64,000 bases of DNA. It comes from Polytrichum commune. Lineage: Eukaryota > Streptophyta > Polytrichopsida > Polytrichales > Polytrichaceae. A program made the position numbers and the translations under genes. The stretch lies in contig OX485808.1 in assembly GCA_950295325.1 (NCBI GenBank), positions 188,501 to 252,500 on the forward strand, given 5' to 3'. This document shows, one piece after another, positions 38,593 to 49,604 of the stretch (the first letter of the stretch is position 1; each line of letters begins with the position of its first letter). Under the pieces are notes generated by a model. It was given only the letters and a program-made list of their open reading frames with translations. It did no database searches and was not told the origin of the DNA.

Positions 38593-40878
38593 GTAGGCTT
38601 TCAGAAGACCTTGCAATCATCTTTTCATGTGGCTCAGTTTCAGGCTTGAATGTCTTTGAAAGTCAAGAGGGTGCATCTCAATCACCATTCCAAACTTGAC
38701 TTACTGTGGATCGAAATAGGCTACTTTGCAGAAGGCCTCGGATCCGAGGTCTGTTGTCCTTGGGGGTTGCTAAACTTGATTTGAGGTCAAGTTTATGGTT
38801 TCAGGTTGAATGTAGGCATGCCATGTTTGGGTTTCATGTCTAGCTACATTCAACCTGACTCCATAAATTTGAAATCGAATCATTGTATTCTTCATATACA
38901 GAGACACGCATGTGTTCATCTAACCGGCCTTTCCAGATTGGGGTGCTATGAACTCCTCCTCTCCAGGTAAAATTTCGACTCGTTATTCGTGCCAGTTGTT
39001 TTTACATGATCCGTGCTTGCATTGTGGGCGTTTTTTGTTCGTTTGAATTGTCTTCAAATAGATATTAATATGTGATGTAATTTTTAACTTGTTAAGGAGA
39101 TGACATGGCAATTATCCTATTCATGCAGTATTTGCATCAATTTATAGTGAGTCTAGTGTAAGGTTCCTTCTGATACTTGGACTTGGAGCTGTATACTTTG
39201 CAGAGTAAATGACAAGCTCCACTAAACTCTTGCCTTGTATCTACTTGTTATGACAGTCACTAAATGTGGAGTTGTTTAGTGTACAAAGCATAAATCCTGA
39301 AAGTGTAATTATTTGTGCAGATTGGCAAGTCTGGAACTCTATGGACTGTGGCAGCGGCTTTGAAGCGCTACAGCATCCTGGACCCGGAACGCCAATCCTG
39401 TTCTCTGCTCAATGTTCGAAATGTGGCCATAGATTCAATAGCAAATTTGTACGTGTTGGAACATGTCATCCACAGTAGTTCATTTTTCAGAGAAGAAAGG
39501 TTCAAACATATTGGGACCATTGAATGTAGTTGCATTGAGACTTTGAGAGATGTGGGACGCAGTATTAACTGAGCATGGCGGATAATGTTACTGAGCTTCA
39601 TTGGAGTTGCCAAACAATGAAACTCTAGTATGTTGCCCAAAATATTCATATCGCTGAAATGTATGATGTGAAGTTTGTGTGCAGACTATGACGCTTGATA
39701 GACATGTATGTGTGTAATTTTGTGCACGACTTTCTTTCATGGGAATGTAGTTATCATTGCAACCATTGTACAGACCATTTTTTTCAATTCCAGTGTCCCT
39801 TGCTCATTGACCTGTCCCATTTGTAATCTATGATTTGAATACAAGAGCAAGTAGCATTCGAGTGTAGGTTGAATGCATGTCGCAATCGTTTTTGGGTTCA
39901 GTCCGCTTGAGGCACAACGCATTGCGGGTGTCAACGGAAATCGAGTGTCACTCGATTTCCAGTGCCAGTGGAAATCGAGTGACTCGACACTCGTTTTCAG
40001 AAGACAGTGGAAATCGAGTGACACTCGTTTTCAGAAGACAGTGCAAGTTGGCTGCAACTGTATTTTGACTACAAGTTGCATCCAAATGCCACATGTTTCC
40101 AACAGGCACTGGACAGCCATCGTCATTGCAGCTAGGGCTGAACCCAATACGTAGGAGCATTTCGGTGTGAGTGGCAGTCAATATAGGACAAACCCGTCCC
40201 ACAATTAAAGGGAGTGTGTGCACTGTTGGTCGATTGAAACACGCGTAGGAATTGAAGAACATCGATCTAAGAGCGCATTGGGCACGATTGGATGAGATCC
40301 GCGGGTTTGCAAGTCGGACCGGTTATGTGTTAACAAACTTGCCATTTCCTTCATAAAAATAGGGTATATTTCATAAATTCCTACTCCATGGTAGGCCCCT
40401 TTTCTGCAGTCTTCAACTTCGAATGGTCGTATTTCCACTTCATCCGGACCATTTGTAACCAACTGCCGGTTCTCCCCAGGTGTGCATTAATTGTTGCAGA
40501 GGCAATCGAAGACATACCTGTGTATTGACATAATACGGACTTGGCAAGCAATTGCATATCTCCTGAAAGTCATATATATAGCTCATGGAATGACATGGGA
40601 CTGTGATTTCAAATTAACTCCGAATCAATGTTTACTCTTTGCAAAAGGCACCAAACACTTGCTGATACGTACGTACCTAAACTAACCCAGACATATATAT
40701 ATATTTTACGTACGTAAAGGATGTGTGAAGACATTAAGTTTCCAAAAATTAATTGCACGCAAATGCATATACACAGAATATAAAGAGAAATGATCTATGA
40801 ATGTGTAAACAGTTAAAACCTTGAATGACAGTGACCCAATATTGGTAATTATCGCCCCCCCAAAAAAACTATTAAAAT
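38593..40878. other. CACTA right subterminal region
   Basis: About 2.3 kb between the captured gene and the right terminus. It holds the GGAAATCGAGTG repeat cluster (39936-40043) and TACG-rich palindromes near 40667-40715, and possibly one more captured exon near 39321. No other gene is seen. Confidence 0.5.
39936..40043. repeat. Cluster of GGAAATCGAGTG motifs with a perfect hairpin
   Basis: GGAAATCGAGTG occurs at 39936-39947, 39970-39981 and 40009-40020. The first faces its exact complement CACTCGATTTCC at 39949-39960, one base apart. A 23-bp unit beginning ACACTCGTTTTC is directly repeated at 39987-40009 and 40021-40043. The cluster lies about 0.9-1.0 kb from the right terminus. Clustered short repeats near CACTA ends are typically binding sites for the second element protein, which is the proposed role. 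Confidence 0.8.
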
Positions 40879-40943
40879 AGTGGTCAAAAGAACCGCAATA
40901 GAAAAACGACTGCGGTTTTTTTTAACCATGTTTTCTACTAGTG
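40879..40943 (-). repeat. CACTA right terminal inverted repeat of copy 1, 65 bp
   Basis: Reverse complement of 19477-19541 with one mismatch; ends ACTAGTG. It is followed by TTT and an LRR-coding sequence rather than by the MULE gene. Confidence 0.95.
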
Positions 40944-41070
40944 TTTACAACATTACCGGAGGGATTGGAGAATTTGAGTTCTTTGACAACGCTTGATTTG
41001 ACAGAGTGTACGAGCTTGACAACGATACCTGAGGGATTGGGGAACTTGAGTTCTTTGACAACCCTTGATT
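40944..41070 (+). pseudogene. Fragment of an LRR gene at the outer side of CACTA copy 1
   Basis: The 127 bp read as TTLPEGLENLSSLTTLDL then TSLTTIPEGLGNLSSLTTLD, two near-identical 24-residue leucine-rich repeats of the regular NLSSLTTLDL type. This differs from the irregular LRRs of the receptor at 2245-6596, so it is not the local gene. It begins directly at the CACTA end and runs into the N gap. It shows a CACTA copy inserted in an LRR gene, at this place or at another locus wrongly joined here. Highly regular LRR repeats are a common cause of assembly breaks. Confidence 0.8.
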
Positions 41071-41270
41071 NNNNNNNNNNNNNNNNNNNNNNNNNNNNNN
41101 NNNNNNNNNNNNNNNNNNNNNNNNNNNNNNNNNNNNNNNNNNNNNNNNNNNNNNNNNNNNNNNNNNNNNNNNNNNNNNNNNNNNNNNNNNNNNNNNNNNN
41201 NNNNNNNNNNNNNNNNNNNNNNNNNNNNNNNNNNNNNNNNNNNNNNNNNNNNNNNNNNNNNNNNNNNNNN
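41071..41270. other. Assembly gap, 200 N
   Basis: Exactly 200 undetermined bases, a round number that suggests a placeholder rather than a measured length. Contig ends on both sides lie in repeated sequence (LRR repeats on the left, CACTA interior on the right). Confidence 0.99.
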
Positions 41271-44231
41271 TCCTAGTCTCCTTCCTTCTTGAGCTCCTTT
41301 GAGAGGTTGAGTCTCTTCCCTTTGTGGCAAATTGGGTGACTGGCTTTCTCACAGATTGTTTGGCGCGTGCACGAGGGCTTTCATCCGAAGTTGAGTCGGA
41401 TGACAATAGCTCAACAGGTTGGTTGGGTCTCCCTCTCGCCGCCGTGTGATTTGTGCGGCCGCCACGATGTGGGACATCCTTCGCCGTCTGGACCTCAATA
41501 TCCACTTCCAGAACTCTAAAGGGAACTGTGTCGTCCAACTCCTGCGGAGCTGCACTTTTCGCCTTCGTGTTCTTCATGTATCGCAAGTCACTGTCCTCCT
41601 CTCTATTTCCTTTGTTGCCTGCCTGGAAGTTTGGTTTGCCCGGTTGCACATGTGACTTGCCTTCTCTATTCTGCAATGTGGTTAAGGGAGTGGTGGAGGG
41701 CCTGGTCAACCCCTTCAACACCTCTGACGTCGTGCGATTGCTCGGCCTCTGAGTCTGTGTCTGAGTTAATGCACTGTCGTGTGCGACATACTTATGGGCT
41801 TCAACACAGACAATGTTAGCTAGAGAGTCACATTCTGACGACAAATTAGATACAAACTCATCTACCAATGCATGGAGTTTGTTGCTAATGTCGAGCATGG
41901 GCGGTCGCTCCACAAGACCGTCCGAAGAAGAAATTTTCGATGACGACGATGTGTGCGATAGACGCGGCAGTCCCGTACCCCGTAAGGGATTTTCTTTCTG
42001 CAGGTTCATAACATGGGCAGCACACCCATGGGTTAGAGATTCTACGTGTGCAGTCTGGTTTAGGGGGAAAATACAAGTGTTATACTTCCTGAACTCCTGC
42101 CGTCAATCAGTGGGACTCCTGTGTTGGAAAATTCATGCAAACACAATAAAGTGGCCATTTAGGGGTTCATGATATTACCGGATGTGCTTTCTCCTGCGCA
42201 TAGGAGCTGCAACGAGCGCCACCTTCACTTTCGGTTGTGGATCTCCTATCTCTGGAGGTACTATGGCGTTTTGCCTACATACACCCAAACAAAGTGATGA
42301 GTTAGGACAGGTGTCAAGAATTGCACACCCCAAGGAGGTGTGAGGGGAGACAAATCCTTGCAGCCACCAAAGAACGGTGGACCTCACAATTCCTGAACTA
42401 GGAACAGCTGAATCCTCATTACAAATTTTCATAGTACAAGGAGAGGATATGATAACGTACTCCCGTGCCTTTCTTTGTTGATGCATTTGCCTTGTTTCTC
42501 TCGCATTCTCTGCTCCCTTCCGATGACTTCCAGTAATCTACCAATTGCAACCATGCCGCTGATGAACAATCATCAGGCCTGCTACTATCACCGTGTAGGA
42601 GCCATTGACGATGATACAATGATCTATTTCTCTTGTATAGACGTTGGAGATACCCCTCTACCATGCCGTCCGGGAGTGGCTTCTCTATTATGAACTGTCG
42701 CTTCACTTCTCTCATGATTTCTTGCATGGTGCATGGATTCTTTATGTCTATATCGGCGCATGGAACAATTGCAAGTGCAGCTAGTTTGAGTGCGTTCAAG
42801 AATTGCGCTTTGTATTTGACTATGGCACCATTGTGGTTTTGTTCGAGCCGGACTTGTGGCACTCTACCTTCTGCAATGGATCTTTTCACTTCTTTTAGAT
42901 ATGACTTCTCTTCTACTCTAAGTTGCTTTCTCTGTGACAACGTGGAGGGTGGGGATGACTTACTGGATGTTGGACTTAACAATGTGGGGCTATTGTTTGT
43001 ATTTATCACCAAAGATGGCTCCTTCAGGGAGTGACGCCGGTCGCGCAAGGTACCTCCTTCCGATGATGTATGGGCACTGGCAACTGTGTGAACAGATTGC
43101 CGCCCCAATGTTGATGGCGCTGGCCGTGCACTCTCTGCTCCCAAAACCTTGCTAGACTCCACACGACCCCCACTCGTATCTCTGGTTGTATGGGTTTCTC
43201 TTTGTTGCCCACAACTGCCTTGTCCCATTCCAGTTAGGAGTCCAGCAACTGTCTGGCCCTCCGCAGCTTCCACAGGCATACACTGTGTCCGTGTGCGAGG
43301 TTGCGTACTTTCATGTGGTGGATTTTGCACCTGTCCTGATGTGTAGTATTCTGCGGCTGCCGCATGACTGGGTGGGGAGCCAAATGGTGCACCTTGTGGC
43401 CGATTCTGCTGCGGCAACAATGCGCGGCCAGAGGTAGTCCCATCGAACTGCGTGTCTCGTGGCTGTGCAGGATATGACACGTGATTGTTGTATGCATTGG
43501 ATGGAGTAACTGGTGTACCAATATACGGATTGTACATGGATTGGGGTAGACCACCCATACTTCCATAAACCGGCTGGACAGATTGCCACGGAATTGTGTT
43601 CTGTTGTTGGTGATAGGGCGCTGAATAAGGCATGCTGAATATCTGCATACAATGATTTGTGAGTAGGCAAGTTTATCTTCGTCTGGGGCATACCAACCAT
43701 GAGCACGGAACCTAGACAACTATATGCAGGGCATCCAATATGTTACATTGGCAATGCCAGGAGAGAACTGCATTACATCCAATTCATAATGCACGGGAGA
43801 AGGACAATAAAGAGACATCGGTATGATCTCAGGGCGACTGCACTGGTGAGGAGGGGAGGGGTCGGACCTGTGATTGGTCGATCCTCTGTGGTTGCGCTGA
43901 TGCACCTCTAAATACCTGTATATACAAAGGGGGAACACATGAGTGTCAATGCAAGACCTATTTGTGGTGGAAATGACAGCTAACTACTTCAACGACGTTG
44001 CAAAAGAGTGCAATTCAATGTGAATGTGCATAAATCAGAATTACTTACAGGCACGTTTTCCATGTTGCCACAAGGCCATGCATTAGTGTTGGCCAACTGA
44101 GGATGCAGAGTGCGAGAAACACATACCGGTCGGGACAAGTCGTCCACAAACTGGGTGCTCCTCACGACGTCATATTCCGTGAGGGTCCCCTGACTGTATT
44201 GGTCGGCCATAGTATTCATATAATTGTCCAA
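41271..44231 (-). CDS. CACTA Transposase_24-type protein, copy 2, truncated by the gap
   Basis: Same gene as at 22068-26171. Exons present are about 44231-44049, from 43915, 43642-42461, 42274-42179, and 41997 down to the gap at 41271. The end of that exon and the last exon (equivalent to 23210-22068) are not in the sequence. The conserved WLQLVDYW and ERNKANAS region is complete. The truncation is due to the gap, so it should not be read as a biological deletion. Confidence 0.8.
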
Positions 44232-45328
44232 TATAGAACTGGGAAAAATATCGGGGCCCTACTATGCGAAGGACTTCTGAGTGTTGGGCGATCACGTAAT
44301 TGTGGTCGTAGATTGTGTCTGCCCAAAGTTACAGAGTGGAATCTGTGCACTATCACGGAGGCATTGCAACCAACTTCATCAATACCTGGCCATATCTTGC
44401 ATTGCAACTGGCATGGCCTCGATCACTGAATTCTGCCATAGAGAAACCTAATAAAAAATGGAGGTTGATTTGAGACCACTACACACTACAGACCATCAAT
44501 ATACGGATCAAGGTTGAATGGAGGCTGGAAATGGGTTTATGATGGAAAAGTGAAAAGAACCTGCTGATCTTGGATAAGCTGATGTGAAATGTGTATGTAA
44601 GAGGCCTGCTACTCCATAATCATGAACCAATGGGAGAGTGATCTCTGATCTGCAAAAGTACACCGCCTGCAAGCTAGAAAAAGTTGAGAAATTTTGTGAA
44701 GAGTCCTAAAAAGGGTGTCACATAGAGAATCAAAAGAGAAGAATCTAACATCCAGCAACACGGAATACTCAAGCATGGAGAAATATACGACACAGCGTGT
44801 ACCCTTAAACCGGCATCAAACACAATACACTATTGCCGTTGTCCAACTTGAACACGGCATAAGCAATGACCACGAATTGGAAGGAAGACAAATCCCAGGG
44901 AGTGTGTAGTTCCAAGGAGCATACAACTACATGTCACAGGACATGGCCATACGGGATCCACATCGACATTGCTAACTATTGGTGAGCAAAGTATCGCTAC
45001 ATAAATCGGATTACTTACAGCCTCTTCTGGTTTGTTTTCAACATTCCTGTGTGCACGTTCAAGACGCTGCAGTGGTGCCAAAGGCAAAATACTGTTCTAA
45101 GCATAGTGTCTTTAATAGAGAATACCAGCACATAAGTTTATCTCTCAACCACGCATCTAAACAATGTCACCCCGGATTAAGAAATAATTGTGGTCACAAG
45201 CATGCCAAAAAATAGTTAGCACCGGACTACTTTTCCATTGCCATCTCACCCGAATACGACCACTTCGACACTACAGCGAGTCGACGGCACAATTGCGCAG
45301 TGGTTCCCTCATCCAGGAGGGGACCATT

Positions 45329-45942
45329 GATATGGTCATTTCAAAATGCACGATGACAGGAAAACTGTTACAGAGGGAACTCTGCGTGATGTAATAGCCA
45401 ATCCCCATATGACATACATTTGAGGATAGAGGAAATAGTCGTAACACACTTTGCCATACACCACTCAAAACATATCTGTCTGGGAGTGATCAAACAATGC
45501 CCACATACCGGAAACAACAAGAGAATACTCACAGGAGGCAACTTGAGCAAGGAAGATTAATATGGACATATGTATCAAATGCTGCCTAAACACTCACCAA
45601 CAAACTTGCCGCAGACCAAGACTGAAAAATATGACGATATGGTCATTTTGAAGTGAACGATGACAGGAAAACTGTAACAGATGATCTCTCCGTGGTGTAA
45701 TAGCCCATCACCATAGTCCACACATTTGATTCTAGGGGAAATAGGCAAACATGCTGGGCCAATACACCACTCAAAACAGATCTGACTAAGAGTCTTCACA
45801 AAATAGCCACATACCGGATACAACAAGACCGTACTCACAGGAGGCAACTTGAGCAGGGTTTAGTTTTAACATGGACATATGTATCAAATGTTGCCTAAAC
45901 AATCACCAACAAACTGAAAGCAGACCAAAATTGAAAAAACTG
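45329..45942. repeat. Tandem 307-bp duplication, copy 2
   Basis: Same pair of diverged units as at 27269-27882, shifted by 18,060. Confidence 0.88.
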
Positions 45943-46929
45943 ATGACGGAAAATGGCACAGCCACATCCTGCGTGTTAAAGGTAGCTCAAAACAACAACA
46001 TTGGCGGGGGATCTTGGCAGCATCAACATGTTGGGTTTGCACACCGACCCAACACAGGTCAAACACATCAGGGTGCACAGTGTGGGGTTGTGTGGCACAG
46101 GCAGACAAACTGGTGCACTCTGACGCACAAGTGATAGTCGAGCCCCCAGACAAAGGCGACGGGGCGTGCGAAGGGTTCAACACCAAAAGAAGGTTGCTTG
46201 ACTAAGACCCCTGGCGCAAAAAACATGGCGATGCTTTAGGGTCCGCATCCGGCATGCTATAGGCAGGTCAGAGCGACAAAGAACGAAGGGAAACTTGCGT
46301 GTATGAAAACTGCACATGTTGCACACCTATGCCAGCATGAGATGGAAACCACAGGCTGCGCACAGATAGGTGATTGGATTGGCCAACGGGAGGCAAGTGC
46401 GAAAGTGACCATGGATCACTGCAACACTCCACTCCTTGTACAGTGTAGGGTAGCAAGGCGGAGGCACACAAAGACCGAGAGGCAATGCACGCTGATGTTG
46501 AGGATAGAGTCTGCTCATGTGAGAAAGGCGAGGAGGAGACGATGTAGTGAGTCTGAGAGAAAAGAAAGATTCGCGGAGACGAGGAGACGATGCACCTAAC
46601 AGAGACTCCTAACGAATGCAGGTGATTGACAGGATGTATGCAAGTCGAGGCAGAACCAAACCGACTCAGAGGGACCTCGAGGGAAATTCAATTGCCAAGC
46701 AGCGGGAAATTGAAGCGAAAGAGATCCGTTCCGGGGGAAAGTCGAAATGGGAAGAGTCTGCAACAAAGTGTGCCTGATGAGGGTGGGCCAACTGCCAGCC
46801 TCGAGCGAAGGGGAATCGTGTCGAAGATCTTCAACCATCATCACCCGGGGGCTGGATCAAATCCCCACGTACGCACAGCGGCCTGGCAGCATGGCCATGG
46901 CAATCATGGGGTTAACTCCAGCCCCCACC

Positions 46930-46966
46930 GATGACGTGGTGGGAGACACGTCATCCTCAACACGTG
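46930..46966. promoter_or_regulatory. bZIP/G-box palindrome, copy 2
   Basis: GATGACGTG and CACGTCATC arms plus the CACGTG box, identical to 28870-28906, between the divergent genes of the second copy. Confidence 0.5.
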
Positions 46967-49604
46967 TGAATAACTTTTCCCATCCACATCGTCGCCCCCT
47001 GATGGACGGTCAAGATTGCCTCGGGCAGCACATTGCCTCGGGCAGGGAGCCATCAACGGCCAAAATTAATCGGGCAGTCTGGTTGTGTATTTTCGGCGGC
47101 GGGCTCTACACAGGTAGGCTCCACCCTGCTTGAACTCCGCCATTCTTGTCATCCCCGTTCGTTCTACCCATCTGCTCTTGCATGTACGCAGCTTTGTCAT
47201 GGTTTTTGGAGGTTTCGGCAAGCTCGTATTGCAGTAGACGGCAACTCAGCGATCTTGGTGCTGGATGTGTGTTGCATTCTGCTGGTTTAGGGGAGGACAC
47301 ATACCCCGCGTAACGCATCGGCGTTCACGACGCGTTGCGCCATTGTAGATCGCATTGTGTGAGGTTCCTTTGTGTCATGCCGCAAAGCGTGAATGATACA
47401 ACCGAGGCTATCTTGGCGAGGACTGCCTTTTGCGGGGTCTGCGACGTTGCAACTTGCCGAGGTTATCTCTTTCTTTTGTGAAGAGTTCATGTGTCCTTCA
47501 CCTTGTGTGTGCATATCTGCGACGGTTTGGGCTCCCGGGTCCAGAGCTGTGTTACAAAGCTCTATTGTCCGTCTACATGACGGCATCGTCGCACTTTCAC
47601 CCGAGGAAATTTGCGCCATTGCTGACTAGCTTGGCGTTCTACATGTCAGGTTCTGTGTAGCCGTGATGTGTTGTTTAGATCCATTCACTCTGCGATTTGT
47701 GGTGGATCCGCCCCAATGTTTCTGTGTGTGGGTGATTGTATGACGGCGTGGATCAGCCTTGTTCATGCCATGTCGTAGTTATTGTGTCGAGTAGATCAAG
47801 TCATCGCCGTGTGCCGATCATAAAACTTGCAGTACTATGACTGATCTTGTGCCTCATTGCAGAATGAACGTCTCCGTGATTGGGACTTGAATTGCACACG
47901 CTCTCAGAGGCGGACGAGGGACGCGTGGCTGCTGTCCTCCCTTGTCTCAGAGTAGCTTGAATGTTTGGCGTTGTTATCTATTTTGTGACATTTTCTTAAC
48001 TTCTATAACTGGATTTCCGGGCAAACTGTGTAGCAATTATGTCATTATGTCATTATTGGCATCTTGCATCCTTAGCTTGGTCAGCATTCTTCAGTATGTT
48101 TTTATCGTGACGACTGACCCAGTTGTGTGTGGGTATGCACTTGGAGTGTCACACCTATTGGAGGAGATCGCCGTCGCAGCAGAACGTAATTACAAGGGCA
48201 TTCTGTTGTCAGATGCAATCTGACAGCGGAGTCTGCGATCCGAAAGGTAAGTTTCCAAGCCCCATTTTTGGCTAGTGTGCTTTGCCGATACGATTCTTAA
48301 TGTTTTCACCCAAAATATATGAAACCTGCCTCCACCAATGTTGACCACGCAACAATGGCTTGGTTCAGCACTATGGATTGACCCACTGGGTCCTCTTCAA
48401 CATTGTCGTGCCTGCGTGTTCCGTTATGCCACACACTGCCTATGCAGTTCGATCTGTAGCCAGACTTGTTTCGGCAATGCAGAGTCGGAGTGTAACATCA
48501 GTTACAGATGGGCAGATTCAGTAATATATAGTTATCATGGTTGTCATGCTGCAAGGATGTAGATGTTTGCGGTTGAGTTGCCTGCCAGAATGGCTACACC
48601 ATCTTCAACCTGGAGGATTGTTAGAAGTCTAATGGTTTAAACATACAACGTATTCTTAGTTCACTGTGTAAGAGCGTATGATGTGTGTCAGAATGTGTGT
48701 CATTCTCAACTCAGCTGAGAAATGTACGAAAAGTTAGAGGGTTCACCCAGTCTGGTGATGATGTTGGGTATGGGAGAACAGGTTGTGTCGAGAATGGCAG
48801 CCACTGATTGAGCACCATGATCATATAAAGTGCCTTCGTAATGCGCGCAACAACATGAATAGGACTTTGATGGGCTTTCCATCTTACCTCCTGAATTATG
48901 TCAAGCAATGTCCCCATATTCTGTGAAGATCACCTCACTTTCATGGGAGGTACTGATTCGTATTTGTGTCAAGTAGCAGTATGTAGAAGGCATGGGGTCT
49001 TTATCTGCGGAGGATGCAGGGAACCGGGCTTCACCGGCTGACGATCGAGTCCTCAGGGGAACCGTTGAGGTAAGATTGCGTGTACCAGAAGATCTGCGAG
49101 GACCATGTAAGTATGGATGCTTACATGAAACCCCTGTTGCAGGCAGACATTGACAACACTACTTGCCCTAATGATTCTTCGGAGTGTCTGTTGCTGGCAG
49201 TATATCTAAGGTCCATTGCCTGAGTGAATAACTTGTGTATATGGTCAACGACACAGCTAACAAGACAGTAGTGTGGATGCTGGAGTGGTTTAGCGCCATT
49301 TTTACTTGGTGCCCCGGCGTGAGTTGATGTGGATGAAAACCGTGTGTATGACTAGCAATATCGGTGTCCCCTTCAGTGAATGATTTGCACCCTTTTAAGG
49401 TGGTTGATAGCAAATTAGCCAAGGTGCGAGGTGAGTTGCTTCACATTGATCTCATATTGTAATGGTGCAATAAGTCTACAAGACTATGAATGTTGGACTG
49501 CCCAAAGTTATGTGTCGCCTGCCGTAGCTGGGACGTTCTTCTGTTATGCAAGACTGGGTTCATTAAAGAATAACATGGTGCTAAAACATGATGCAGATTG
49601 AGGC

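Larger units (their letters stand above)
19477..40943. mobile_element. CACTA (En/Spm) transposon, complete copy of 21,467 bp
   Basis: The element starts CACTAGTAGAAAACATGG and ends with its reverse complement. The 65-bp inverted repeats have a single mismatch. It contains a minus-strand Transposase_24-type gene (22.1-26.2 kb or more), a plus-strand TNP2 transposase gene (31.5-36.3 kb), a 5-kb divergent intergenic region, and a captured methionyl-tRNA synthetase fragment (36.9-38.6 kb). Left flank is the MULE second gene; right flank is an LRR gene fragment. Flanking triplets CTT and TTT do not match, so the two ends seen here may not come from one insertion event. Coding genes look open, consistent with recent activity. 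Confidence 0.92.

Noticed and set aside
39321-39570. Additional MetRS exon beginning IGKSGTLWT
   Set aside because: Only the first few residues resemble the family (HRIGKP-type motif); the rest does not, so it was not included in the captured block.
40944-40946. TTT right of copy 1 as the target duplication of the 19477 end
   Set aside because: It differs from CTT on the left, whereas CTT right of copy 2 matches and restores a reading frame.
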